From assembly GCA_028876395.1 (NCBI GenBank), contig JAGWRX010000103.1:1-38228 (forward strand): a stretch of DNA of 38,228 nucleotides, given 5' to 3'. The notes under the pieces are model-generated. The model made no database searches and was not told the origin of the DNA. It worked only from the letters and a program-made list of their open reading frames with translations. Source of the DNA: Acidobacteriota bacterium. Lineage in GTDB: Bacteria > Acidobacteriota > Terriglobia > Terriglobales > Acidobacteriaceae. Positions 16,157 through 24,011 of this stretch are shown one piece after another. Made by a program: the position numbers and the translations under genes. Each line of letters starts with the position of its first letter. Position 1 is the first letter of the stretch.

Positions 16157-16278
16157 GGCTGTGCTGGAATCAGTCTAATCCGTCGAGCAGAGCGTGCCCC
16201 TCAAACGGATGTTCGCTGGAGGCTGTATGCAGGAAAGGCGCGCTGATGCAGAGCGTGCTTCACAGTCCCTCGAAATCA

Positions 16279-16468
16279 TCTGCAAACTTTTTGTGGAAAA
16301 CAAAAATAAATAAGGGGGGTAGGGGGTGTCCTTTAGCTTTCAGCTTCTAGCCTCTAGCTCCTGGCCAAAGGTGATGACTGGACGGAATCCGGTACGGAGC
16401 GAGAGCGGAGGTGTGGTTTCTACTGCTGCAATTCCATTGTGCAGGATTGCCGGGAAATTATATGCAAA
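16279..16468 (-). repeat. Dispersed ~190-bp element, copy B (inverted relative to copy A)
   Basis: The reverse complement matches 7294-7488 over its full length. It keeps the four heptamers (16331-16358, here all fitting GCTRRAR: GCTAGAG, GCTAGAA, GCTGAAA, GCTAAAG on the minus strand), the G6-TA-G5 tract (16314-16326), the GTGGAAAA box and TCTGCAA. The two copies are about 9 kb apart and both lie in hairpin-rich spacers. Confidence 0.85.
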
Positions 16469-16520
16469 TTTGGGCGGGGAAAATTTTTGAGTGTGGCGGG
16501 ATGAGGGTAGTGGTTTCCCA

Positions 16521-16557
16521 CCCATGTCGACCGCCTGCGGCGGACGCCATGGATGGG
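16521..16557. repeat. Intergenic palindrome with CCGCC/GGCGG core
   Basis: CCGCC and GGCGG pair around TGC, flanked by CCCATGTCGA and GCCATGGATGGGG, which extend the stem imperfectly. The bounding CCCA/TGGG is shared with the other palindromes in the two spacers. Confidence 0.5.
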
Positions 16558-16580
16558 GCACCCGGCGGGTTTGTGGTCAC

Positions 16581-16617
16581 CCACCCTGTTGTTCGCTGGC
16601 GCGAACGACAAGGGTGG
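16581..16617. repeat. GCGCCAGC-loop hairpin, copy 3 (inverted)
   Basis: On the minus strand it reads CCACCCTTGTCGTTCGC, GCCA, then GCGAACAACAGGGTGG, the same design as 7103-7141 on the plus strand. Confidence 0.7.
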
Positions 16618-16712
16618 GGCAACCACGCGTAGGCGCGCGGGGTGGCGCTGTGGCCAAACAGTTGTATGTCCGTACCACGATTGAGCGATGCCAATCGGTC
16701 GGCGGGTCGGCC

Positions 16713-16718
16713 TACAAT
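16713..16718 (+). promoter_or_regulatory. Candidate -10 (TACAAT) for the 84-aa gene
   Basis: TACAAT lies 18 bases before the ATG at 16737, with GGAG between them at the right place for a Shine-Dalgarno, so the leader would be about ten bases. TTGAGC at 16681 is too far away (26 bases) to be a normal -35. Confidence 0.4.
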
Positions 16719-16736
16719 CATGAGGCTGGAGTATGT

Positions 16737-16991
16737 ATGGAAAGCAATAGAGGACAAAATCCCAACCGCGCCGCATCCGACCAGACTTCGCGGGAGCTGC
16801 GCAGGATGCTCATTGAGTATGAGGCGCTGCGCGCTCGCCAGGAGCGTGCGGAGAAGCTCGCGCAGCAACAGAGTCCGGCCCCCGAGGCGGATCCGCAGGT
16901 TGTGTGGGATCCTGTTGAGCACCTGAGCAGCGTGGAAGGGCTCACCGTGATTACCCGGCTGGGCGTGGTGCTGGCGGACCGGAGCAGGTAG
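16737..16991 (+). CDS. Small hypothetical protein, coiled-coil-like
   Basis: 84 aa. The ATG at 16737 is preceded by GGAG five bases away. The N-terminal half is polar (GQNPNRAASDQTSRE) and runs into a charged helix of about 30 residues, rich in Arg/Glu/Gln with Leu at heptad-like spacing (LRRMLIEYEALRARQERAEKL), then AQQQSPAPEADPQ and a short hydrophobic end, GLTVITRLGVVLAD. No known family recognised. Its own promoter-like -10 and ribosome-binding site make it more than a chance frame. It is convergent with emrA with 23 bp between stops. Confidence 0.55.
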   Translation: MESNRGQNPNRAASDQTSRELRRMLIEYEALRARQERAEKLAQQQSPAPEADPQVVWDPVEHLSSVEGLTVITRLGVVLADRSR

Positions 16992-17014
16992 CGCCCGCGC
17001 GGCCCGCCGCTTGC

Positions 17015-18244
17015 TTACTTGACGCGCACCCTGGGCTCGACGGAGAGGCCTGGACGCAGCAGGTGCCTGGAGTCTTCGTCCTTCAAATCAGAGAAATCAA
17101 TGCGCACGGGAACGCGCTGGACCACCTTGACGTAGTTGCCCGTTGCGTTTTCCGGCGGGAAGAGCGAGAGGACGGAGCCGGTGGCGCCGCCAATCTGCGT
17201 AACCGTGCCCTTGTAGTCCTTGCCGGTTGCGTCCACGTGAATTGTGACGGGCTGGCCGGCGGCCATGTGGCGCAACTGCGTCTCCTTGAAGTTCGCGGTG
17301 ACCCAGAGCCCCTCGAGCGAAACCAGCGTCAGCAGGTTCTGGCCCACGGAGACGTTCTGGTGGATCTCAACGCTTTTGCGGGTGATGATGCCGTCCGTGG
17401 GGGCAACGATTTTTGTATAGCTCAGGTTGAGTTTTGCCTGGTCGAGCTGCGCCCTGGCCTGCTGCACCTGGGCCATTGCCTGCTTGGCGCGTGCGCTTTG
17501 CGCGGCCACCTGCTGCGGGCCGGTCTGGGCGTATTTCAACATGGCCTGGGACGACTTTTCGCGTTCGAGGGCCACGCGCACGCCGTCGGCGGCGGCCTGC
17601 TGGCTGGCGCGGGCGTCGGCCAGGGCAGCCTTGGCGGCATCGGCAGCGGCCACGGCGGCGTCAAACTGCTGCTTGCTGATGACGTCCTTCTCGACGAGCG
17701 GCTTGTAGCGCGCAAGGTCGGCCTGCGCCTTGGTGTCGTTGGCCTGGGCCTGGGCAACGCGGGCGCGGGTGGCGTCAAGCTGCTGCTCGGCCTGCGAGAT
17801 GGAGGCCTGCGCGCCGGTCACGTCCGCGGTGGCGGAATGCAGGTTGGCTCCGGTGTTGACGGTGGTGAGGGGCACGTTGACCTGCACGGCCGCCGCATTG
17901 GCCTCAGCGCTGGCCAGCGCGGCCTGTGCATTCTCCACCGCGACCTGGTAGTCCCGGGGGTCCAGCTCGGCGATTTCGTCGCCGGCCTTCACCACCTGGT
18001 TCTCGTCGACGAAGACCTTGCTCACCTGGCCTGCGATGCGCGGGCTGATCTGGATCAGGTGGCCGTTGATCTGCGCGTCGTCTGTGTCCTCGGTGAAGGT
18101 GGACCGCCACCAGAGCCCCGCGGCAATCACGATGAGGACTGCGACAATCACCACCACGATGCCTCTGCGGCGGGACCGCGGCTGCATGATTTCGGTGCTC
18201 TCGTCCGTCTCGGATAGGGCTGGTGCTGGAGTTGTATCCGCCAC
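17015..18244 (-). CDS. EmrA/HlyD-type membrane fusion (periplasmic adaptor) protein
   Basis: 409 aa. It starts at a GTG (18244) with GGGAGG nine bases upstream and a 2-bp gap after the tolC stop. One N-terminal transmembrane helix (about 28-46, GIVVVIVAVLIVIAAGLWW) is followed by a split biotinyl-lipoyl domain (TDDAQINGHLIQISPRIAG, the EmrA signature), a long Ala-rich alpha-helical hairpin (about 95-245) and a beta-barrel with LNLSYTKIVAPTDGIITRK. Such adaptors connect an inner-membrane exporter to TolC. An emrB-like MFS pump would be expected next but is absent; the following gene is convergent. Confidence 0.92.
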   Translation of the reverse strand: MADTTPAPALSETDESTEIMQPRSRRRGIVVVIVAVLIVIAAGLWWRSTFTEDTDDAQINGHLIQISPRIAGQVSKVFVDENQVVKAGDEIAELDPRDYQVAVENAQAALASAEANAAAVQVNVPLTTVNTGANLHSATADVTGAQASISQAEQQLDATRARVAQAQANDTKAQADLARYKPLVEKDVISKQQFDAAVAAADAAKAALADARASQQAAADGVRVALEREKSSQAMLKYAQTGPQQVAAQSARAKQAMAQVQQARAQLDQAKLNLSYTKIVAPTDGIITRKSVEIHQNVSVGQNLLTLVSLEGLWVTANFKETQLRHMAAGQPVTIHVDATGKDYKGTVTQIGGATGSVLSLFPPENATGNYVKVVQRVPVRIDFSDLKDEDSRHLLRPGLSVEPRVRVK

Positions 18245-18246
18245 GT

Positions 18247-19677
18247 CTACTTTCCTCCCAAATAGTTCTTGTAATTCTGCGCCGCGCCCAGCGCGCGCGC
18301 CAGACTGAGTTTGGCCACATTGTGCCGGTACAGGCTGGCTACATATTGATCGTTGGCCTGGGCTACGGACTGTTCGGCCTGGCTGACGGCCAGGTTATCG
18401 CTGACGCCGCTGGCGTAGCGCTGCTGCGCCTCGCTCAGCGCCTCATTGGCCAGCTCGACGCTGGAGCGCGCGACCTCGACCTGCTTCTGGGCCGAGGCGA
18501 TGTCGAGCAGTGCGTCGCGCACATCGGCGTCCACCTGCGCGTTCATGTCGCTCAACTGCGCGCGCTGGGTGTCCAGTTGCGACTGGGCCACCTGGGCCTC
18601 GCCGCGCAAGCCGTACTCCTTGAAGAGCGGCACGCTGAGTGTGCCGGAGGCGTCGCCGGTGCCATGCGAATGGCGCACGTTCACGCCGATGTCGCCGTAG
18701 TCGCCGTTGAACTTGACCGTGGGCAGGCGGTCAGCTGTGGCTGCCTTGCGCTGCTCCTCGACGGCCTTGGTCTGCTCGACCATTGCGGCCAGGTCCTTGC
18801 GGTTGGCGTGGGCCTGCTGGATGGCTGCGTTCACGTCAATCTGGTCAAAGACCGCGTAGGGCGCCTTGTCGGTGAGATTGAAGCTCTGCGCCAGAGGCAG
18901 CCCGATGGTGCGGGCCAGGGCGAGCTTGTCCTTTTCTAGGCCGTTGCGGGCCACGATCAACTGCTGCTCCAGCGACTGGTAGTCCACGCGGGCGCGCAGC
19001 TCGTCGAGCTTGGGTGCCGTGCCGGCCTCGTGGCTGGCTATCGCCTGGTCGAGAGAAATCTTCGCCGTGGCCACCTGCGCTTCCACGCTGGACACGCGCG
19101 TTTCATCGGCCAGAACCAGCAGGTAGGCGTTGCCGACGGTGAGGACCACGAGGTCGCGCGCATCCTGCTCGGAAAGCTGGGCTGCCGCAAAATTGTGGCG
19201 CGCGGCCAGATACTCGCGCAGGGACTTCACGTCCACCAGCGACCAGCTGAGAGAAGCGCGCAGGTCTGTATATCCAAACGGCCCGATGATGGTGGGAAAT
19301 CCGGGAATGCGCAGTCCCTGCGCCGCGAGATCGGTCTGCATCACGGCTTCCTGCGCTTTGAAGTCCACCTCAGGCAGCAGGGCCTGCAACTGGCTGAGCC
19401 GCTGGCCGCGCGCGGAAGAGGTCTGCGTGCCGCTCAGGATGGCGCCCAGGTTGCTCCTGAGCCCGCGCTGGATCGCGTCGTCGAGCGAGAGATTGATGAT
19501 CTGGGGCGCAACCTCGCCGCTGGAGACGCTGCCCTGAAAGCTGGCCGCGGTCGGCGCAGACGACTGCACATTGGGCGACTGGGCCGCCATGCGCAGAGGC
19601 ACGGCCGCCACACCCAGAGTCAACAGGGCGCAGGCACAGAAATAGAACGGATTGCTCCTTGAATCGCTTGAGAACAT
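18247..19677 (-). CDS. TolC-family outer membrane efflux protein
   Basis: 476 aa from the ATG at 19677 (a TTG one codon earlier would also be open). The signal peptide is residues 1 to about 32, ending MAAQ. Two OEP repeats follow: the first begins NLSLDDAIQRGLRSNLG near residue 64, the second near 270 (DKAPYAVFDQIDVNAAIQQAHANRKDLA). Long heptad helices typical of the periplasmic barrel are seen (ARSSVELANEALSEAQQRYASGVSDNLAVSQAEQ in shorter blocks). It forms the exit duct for the adaptor encoded 2 bp downstream. Upstream, 139 bp separate it from the sigma-like gene on the same strand, enough for its own promoter. Confidence 0.93.
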   Translation of the reverse strand: MFSSDSRSNPFYFCACALLTLGVAAVPLRMAAQSPNVQSSAPTAASFQGSVSSGEVAPQIINLSLDDAIQRGLRSNLGAILSGTQTSSARGQRLSQLQALLPEVDFKAQEAVMQTDLAAQGLRIPGFPTIIGPFGYTDLRASLSWSLVDVKSLREYLAARHNFAAAQLSEQDARDLVVLTVGNAYLLVLADETRVSSVEAQVATAKISLDQAIASHEAGTAPKLDELRARVDYQSLEQQLIVARNGLEKDKLALARTIGLPLAQSFNLTDKAPYAVFDQIDVNAAIQQAHANRKDLAAMVEQTKAVEEQRKAATADRLPTVKFNGDYGDIGVNVRHSHGTGDASGTLSVPLFKEYGLRGEAQVAQSQLDTQRAQLSDMNAQVDADVRDALLDIASAQKQVEVARSSVELANEALSEAQQRYASGVSDNLAVSQAEQSVAQANDQYVASLYRHNVAKLSLARALGAAQNYKNYLGGK

Positions 19678-19816
19678 CAATGATCGTCTTCGAGTGGCGG
19701 CAGAGGTTTTCTACCCAAAAGTTGTTTGCACTCCAATGGATGCCCCAGATGAGCCGCCAGCTTCTTTAATGTAGTGTACCGAAGAAACGGCAAAAGACGA
19801 TGCGGGCCGGGCGCGG

Positions 19817-20512
19817 CTAACGGGCCGTAGTGGCATGAATCAGTTGGGAAGCCAGCGAGCAGAGCGCCTGGCGGAAGACTTCGCGCACCGCGTCGGCAGT
19901 CCATCCGGCGGCGCTGGGGCCGCCGTTCGCGACCAGCATCGCGGCCGTTTCAGCGGAGGTGAGTCCCGCCACCGCACGCAGCACAAAGACGACGCGCTGC
20001 TCCGCGGGCAGGCTTTCGAGCCAGGCGCGCACACGATCCTTGCCGGACCCCGCCATCATTTTCTCCAGCTCTTCGCCATAGGAGCTTGCGGCGTCCAGGT
20101 CGTCATCCTCGATGCAGGTGCTGGCCTGCTCCGATGCCTGCGGGGCGGCAAGGCTGCCGGGGCTTCGCCGTTCCAGGATCCCGATGGCCTCGGCGCATAG
20201 CGCCCGTCTGCCGCCGCGACGCGCCTGGGCGGCGTCATCGCAGGTGGAGACCTCGGCCTTCGTCACGGCTGTTTCCACCAGGCGGATGCTTTCTTCGCCC
20301 TCGCCGACCAGCATGGAAGCAATGTGGTACAGACCGGCGGCGATGAGGTCGAACACGCTGTCGAGCCCTTCAAAGGCCTTTTCCACCATTGCGTGGTCCT
20401 TGGGCTTGCCGTCCAGCATGTCGTGCATCCGCTCGGAGAAGACGCGAGCCTCGGCGGGAATCGGCTGCGGAGGGATCAGACTGTCCTTGGCGGCGTTGGG
20501 TTCCTCGGGCAT
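19817..20512 (-). CDS. ECF sigma factor-like protein with degenerate region 2
   Basis: 231 aa. The ATG at 20512 is chosen because AGGAG lies eight bases upstream; an upstream in-frame start has no such signal. Residues about 160-225 resemble sigma region 4: RAWLESLPAEQRVVFVLRAV, LTSAETAAML, then WTADAVREVFRQALCSLASQ. The middle part, HIASMLVGEGEESIRLVETA (about 65-90), recalls region 2.1-2.2 of ECF sigmas but lacks the acidic DxxxE and aromatic residues used for core binding and melting. The linker is unusually long and Ser/Ala-rich. It may be a non-canonical sigma or an HTH regulator derived from one. It precedes tolC-emrA on the same strand, so control of that pair is possible but unproven. 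Confidence 0.6.
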   Translation of the reverse strand: MPEEPNAAKDSLIPPQPIPAEARVFSERMHDMLDGKPKDHAMVEKAFEGLDSVFDLIAAGLYHIASMLVGEGEESIRLVETAVTKAEVSTCDDAAQARRGGRRALCAEAIGILERRSPGSLAAPQASEQASTCIEDDDLDAASSYGEELEKMMAGSGKDRVRAWLESLPAEQRVVFVLRAVAGLTSAETAAMLVANGGPSAAGWTADAVREVFRQALCSLASQLIHATTAR

Positions 20513-20689
20513 GCGGAGAACTCCTCTCAAGGGGATAAAGCAAGCTGACCCAGCTTCTATCCTCAACCCGGCGGGCTGGGCGGGTCAATGCGTTCCAGCT
20601 TCGGGCCCGCCATTTCCGAGCCGAGGGCAAACGGGCGAGTCCGCTTGATCGCGCAGGCCCGCCCCGTGCTCGCTGCCCGGGCTTACCCG

Positions 20690-21193
20690 TCAGCCTTCCA
20701 CAAACGCAGCCAGTTTGCCGAGCGAGCCGTTCCAGCCCATGGCGTGCTGGGCCGCTGTCTCCGGCTTGAGGAAGGTTTCCTGCAACAATTCCACCAGCGT
20801 CCCGCCCTCCACGCTGGTCAGGCGAATCGTCACTACGGTGTCGTCGCCCGGCGCCCAGTCCGCACGCCAGGAGTAGCGGATCAGCTCGGGCGGAACAACC
20901 TCAAGGTACTTGCCTCTGCTTGCGCCGCTGACCTCCTTTGGCATTTCGCCGGGCGCAGGGGGCGGCGTGCCGCGATAGACGATCCGGTAGCTGCCGCCAA
21001 CGCGCACATCGGCCTCCAGCTCCGGCACTTGCCAACCCACTGGTCCCATCCACTGCTTCATCTGTTCGGGTTGCGTCCACGCATCGAAGATGCGCTCGCG
21101 CGAGGCGCGGACGACACGGCTGACGTGAACCTTCAATGGATCGCTTGCGGCGCCGGTCGCGGCTGCCGCCGAGGGGAAGACTGCCTGGCTCAT
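20690..21193 (-). CDS. SRPBCC/AHSA1-domain protein
   Basis: 167 aa. An N-terminal extension of about 20 residues precedes the START-like fold: VSRVVRASRERIFDAWTQPE, QMKQWMGP, RVGGSYRIVYRG, YSWRADW, and the closing helix HAMGWNGSLGKLAAFVEG. This is the AHSA1 (Aha1-like) lipid/ligand-binding family. Its ATG overlaps the arsR stop (ATGA), so the two are translated from one message. The arsR-AHSA1 pair is a frequent bacterial two-gene unit in which the ligand of the AHSA1 protein is generally unknown. Confidence 0.9.
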   Translation of the reverse strand: MSQAVFPSAAAATGAASDPLKVHVSRVVRASRERIFDAWTQPEQMKQWMGPVGWQVPELEADVRVGGSYRIVYRGTPPPAPGEMPKEVSGASRGKYLEVVPPELIRYSWRADWAPGDDTVVTIRLTSVEGGTLVELLQETFLKPETAAQHAMGWNGSLGKLAAFVEG

Positions 21194-21522
21194 GATTTTT
21201 CTCCTTCAAGGTACTTCTCAAGGTTGTCGAGCTGTTGGTTCCAGAAGCGGGAGTAGAACGCTATCCATTCTTCCGCCGGCTTGAGCGATTGGGCCTGCAG
21301 CCGCACGATGCGGAAGCTGCCGCGCCGCTCCCGCGCGATGAGTTCCGCGCTCTCCAGCACCTTGATGTGCTTGGAGACCGCGGCGAGCGACATCTTGTGC
21401 GGGGTGGCGATTTCACCCACCGTCCGTTCACCCGTCGCCAGTTCGCGCAGGATCTGGCGGCGGGTGGGATCGGCCAGCGCATGGAACACGGAATCGAGAC
21501 GAGCTGCCGATGACTTAACCAT
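21190..21522 (-). CDS. ArsR-family winged-helix repressor
   Basis: 110 aa. Typical ArsR fold: VFHALADPTRRQILRELATGERTVGEIA, helix-turn-helix in HKMSLAAVSKHIKVLESAELI, and wing ARERRGSFRIVRL. The metal-binding ELCVCD motif is absent, so this is the non-metal subtype usually paired with SRPBCC proteins. A perfect palindrome covers its own start codon and a related site lies 41 bp upstream, which fits autoregulation. It is divergent from ppk1. Confidence 0.93.
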   Translation of the reverse strand: MVKSSAARLDSVFHALADPTRRQILRELATGERTVGEIATPHKMSLAAVSKHIKVLESAELIARERRGSFRIVRLQAQSLKPAEEWIAFYSRFWNQQLDNLEKYLEGEKS

Positions 21523-21533
21523 ATGGTTGAATG
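21517..21533. promoter_or_regulatory. ArsR operator-like palindrome 1
   Basis: AACCATATGGTT is a perfect 12-bp palindrome followed by GAATG. On the minus strand it contains the arsR start codon, so a bound protein would also cover the translation start region of the DNA. A second version lies at 21558-21574. Confidence 0.6.
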
Positions 21534-21557
21534 ATGCACCGAATGAATCTGGCTGTC

Positions 21558-21574
21558 AACCAAATAGTTGAATG
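21558..21574. promoter_or_regulatory. ArsR operator-like site 2
   Basis: AACCAAATAGTTGAATG, preceded by C so that CAAC and GTTG form the inverted arms. It differs from site 1 at a few positions and has the same GAATG tail. Start-to-start spacing is 41 bp, about four helical turns, so two dimers would sit on the same DNA face. Confidence 0.55.
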
Positions 21575-21691
21575 TTTTCCTGGAAAATTTACCCGGCGCG
21601 GCGATGTTCCGTTTCCAGTGGGGGCCGCGGAGCCCGTGCGGCTCCCCGACGAAACGCGATAGACTGGCCAACACAGCACTGGACGGACGGA

Positions 21692-23842
21692 ATGCCCAGA
21701 ACGACACAGAAACAGAAGCTGTTCAATGGCCGCGACCACTCCTGGATGCAGTTCAACCGGCGTGTGCTCGAGGAGGCCGAGGACGCTTCCAATCCGCTGC
21801 TGGAGCGGGTGAAGTTTCTGGCCATCACGGGCTCCAACCTCGACGAGTACGTGGAGATCCGGCAGGCGGGGCTGATGCAGCGCATCGAGGACGGCTACCG
21901 CGAGCAGGGGTACGACGGCCTGCGGCCCGAGGAGTCGCTGGCCATTCTCACCGCTGAAATTCACAGCTTTGTGGAGGCCCAGTACCGCTGCTGGAATGAC
22001 GGACTGATTCCCGATCTGCGCAAACAGGGCATCCGGCTGCTGGAGTGGGAGGAGATGAACGAAGAGGCGCGCGCCTTCGCCCAGGGCTACTTTCAGCGCG
22101 AAGTTGACCCGCTGCTGACGCCGATCGCCATTGACCCATCGCATCCCTTCCCGCGCGTTCTGAACAAGGCTCTGTGCCTGGCGCTGCTGCTCAGGCGCAA
22201 GCGGCGCGCCTCCGGCCCGCTGGTGCTGGGCGTGGTGACGGTGCCGCGCGCACTGCCGCGCTTTGTGCGCCTGCCGGCGAAAGAGGGCATGCACGACTAC
22301 ATGCTGCTGCAGGACCTGATCTCGCGGCAGCTGGCTGGCATGTACCGCGGGTATGAGGTGATGGCGCGCGCGGCCTTCCGCGTAACCCGCAACTCCAACC
22401 TCTACATCGAGGAGGAAGAGGCGCGCTCTCTGCTGGAGACCATCCGCGTGGAGCTGCATAACCGGCGCAAGGGCGACGCCGTGCGGCTGGAGATTGAAAC
22501 CGGCGCGGACCCGGAGATAGTCGAACGGCTGCGCGTGAACTTTGAGTTGGACGAGGACCAGGTCTTTCACGGCAGCGGCCTCGTCAACCTTTCGCGGCTC
22601 ATCTTCTTTTATGGCGACATCGAGCGGCCGGACCTCAAGTTTCCTTCCTTCACGCCCAGGCCGCTGCACCTGAGCCGCAAGGCCGAGGACATCTTCGACG
22701 AGCTGCGCCTGCACGACATCCTGCTTCATCATCCCTACGACTCCTACGACCCGGTGGTGGACTTCATCCAGCACGGCGCCGAAGATCCGGCCGTGGTGAG
22801 CATGAAGCAGACGCTCTATCGCACCAGCCACGACTCGCCGGTCTTCTCCGCGCTGACCGAGGCCGCGGCCAGCAAGGAGGCCACGCTGGTGGTGGAGCTG
22901 ATGGCGCGCTTCGACGAGGCCTCGAACATCCGCTGGGCGCGAAGCATGGAGGACGCGGGCGTACAGGTCTTTCACGGGCTGGTGGGGCTGAAGACGCACT
23001 GCAAGCTGGCGCTGCTGGTGCGGCGCGACAAGGACGGCGTGACGCGGCGCTACTGCCACCTGGGCACGGGCAACTACAACCCCGTGACGGCGCGCTTTTA
23101 TACCGACCTGAGTCTGCTGACCTGCGACCCGCAGATTACCGAGCGGGTACACCTGGTCTTCAACTACCTCACGGCGCACGCTGAAATCGATGATTACCGC
23201 CCGCTTCTGGTGGCTCCGCTGACCATGGCGGAGAGCTTTCTGGGGCTGATTCGCCGCGAGGCGGAGCATGCCCGCGCCGGCCGGCCCGCGCACATTGTGG
23301 CCAAGATGAATGCGCTGCTGGAGCCCAGCGTCATCGAGGCGCTTTATCAGGCTTCCCAGGCCGGCGTTGAGATTGACCTGATCGTGCGGGGGCTCTGCAT
23401 CCTGCGGCCTGGCGTGAAAGGCCTTTCGCAGAGAATCCGCGTTCGCTCCATCGTGGGCCGGTTCCTGGAGCACTCGCGCATCTTCCACTTTGCCAACGGC
23501 GGCAACGACGAAATCTATCTGGGCTCAGCCGACTGGATGCCGCGCAATCTCTTCGAGCGCTGCGAGGTGGTCTTCCCCGTACGCGACCTGGCCGCCAAGG
23601 CGCGCATCAACGACGAGATTCTGCCCGCGCTGATGGCCGACACGGTGAAGGCCCGGCTGCAGCAGCCCGACGGCACCTATCTGCGCGCCTCGCAAGTCTA
23701 TAAGGACGCACCGGCTTTCTCCTGCCAGGACTTTCTGATTCAACTGGCCGAGGGCAAGACCGACCTCAACGCCATCCCGGTTCCCCGCGCCGCCCAACCG
23801 CCCGCGAGGGTTCACGCCAGAAAGGCCGACGCGGCCGACTGA
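21692..23842 (+). CDS. ppk1: Polyphosphate kinase 1
   Basis: 716 aa. The start at 21692 (MPRTTQKQKLFNGRD) follows GGACGGA; an in-frame ATG at 21572 would add 40 atypical residues. All four PPK1 regions are present: the N domain with HSWMQFNRRVLEEA and FLAITGSNLDEY; the head domain; and catalytic domains with the autophosphorylated His436 in GLKTHCKLALLVRR and His594 in FLEHSRIFHF (E. coli His435 and His592). YCHLGTGNYN and FLGSADWMPRNL-type blocks (here YLGSADWMPRNLF) are intact. It makes long-chain polyphosphate from ATP at the membrane. sixA, ppx and a CHAD-domain gene follow within 10 kb. Confidence 0.96.
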   Translation: MPRTTQKQKLFNGRDHSWMQFNRRVLEEAEDASNPLLERVKFLAITGSNLDEYVEIRQAGLMQRIEDGYREQGYDGLRPEESLAILTAEIHSFVEAQYRCWNDGLIPDLRKQGIRLLEWEEMNEEARAFAQGYFQREVDPLLTPIAIDPSHPFPRVLNKALCLALLLRRKRRASGPLVLGVVTVPRALPRFVRLPAKEGMHDYMLLQDLISRQLAGMYRGYEVMARAAFRVTRNSNLYIEEEEARSLLETIRVELHNRRKGDAVRLEIETGADPEIVERLRVNFELDEDQVFHGSGLVNLSRLIFFYGDIERPDLKFPSFTPRPLHLSRKAEDIFDELRLHDILLHHPYDSYDPVVDFIQHGAEDPAVVSMKQTLYRTSHDSPVFSALTEAAASKEATLVVELMARFDEASNIRWARSMEDAGVQVFHGLVGLKTHCKLALLVRRDKDGVTRRYCHLGTGNYNPVTARFYTDLSLLTCDPQITERVHLVFNYLTAHAEIDDYRPLLVAPLTMAESFLGLIRREAEHARAGRPAHIVAKMNALLEPSVIEALYQASQAGVEIDLIVRGLCILRPGVKGLSQRIRVRSIVGRFLEHSRIFHFANGGNDEIYLGSADWMPRNLFERCEVVFPVRDLAAKARINDEILPALMADTVKARLQQPDGTYLRASQVYKDAPAFSCQDFLIQLAEGKTDLNAIPVPRAAQPPARVHARKADAAD

Positions 23843-23935
23843 GCCGCCTGCCGGCCGAAAACTTTCCGCGCGCGGGTTTGCAGAGAATTACCTCTCCTCC
23901 TGCTAGAGTCAAAACCATCGGAACAGGATCAGTGG

Positions 23936-23988
23936 CACAAGGCACCGGGCCCGGCAAGGGTCTCGCGGCCTTGTGCGCCCGCGCACAA
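23936..23988 (+). other. Two mutually exclusive hairpins in the leader of the 85-aa gene
   Basis: CACAAGGC (23936-23943) can pair with GCCTTGTG (23968-23975). TTGTGCG (23971-23977) can instead pair with CGCACAA (23982-23988) across CCCG. The two helices share TTGTG and cannot form together. They lie between a TAGAGT -10-like box (23904) and the GAGGAG/GTG start at 24012. The arrangement resembles an attenuator or switch but may be a chance product of a G+C-rich leader. Confidence 0.3.
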
Positions 23989-24011
23989 CCTACTGCACAG
24001 AGGAGACGAAC

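Larger units (their letters stand above)
16157..16736. other. 580-bp spacer with repeats and two promoters; no gene in its first 550 bp
   Basis: The spacer separates divergent mntR and the small 16737 gene. It contains the inverted copy of the dispersed element (16279-16468), a CCGCC-TGC-GGCGG hairpin (16521-16557) and a GCGCCAGC hairpin (16581-16617). The mntR promoter must lie in 16157-16280 (TAGACT about 25 bases upstream of its ATG is a candidate -10). I see no coding sequence. Confidence 0.7.

Noticed and set aside
16157-16736. tRNA, rRNA and riboswitch (including Mn-sensing yybP-ykoY type) sought in the spacers
   Set aside because: No cloverleaf, no CCA-ended stem and none of the known riboswitch core sequences seen by eye in either large spacer or upstream of mntR.
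16992-17014. Remnant of an emrB pump gene sought downstream of emrA
   Set aside because: Only 23 bp separate emrA from the convergent small gene; no pump fragment is present.
21515-23488. Open frame of more than 600 codons antisense to ppk1
   Set aside because: Its product is low in recognisable structure and His/Gln/Arg/Val-rich in the way of antisense frames in G+C-rich DNA; ppk1 on the other strand has all catalytic motifs.
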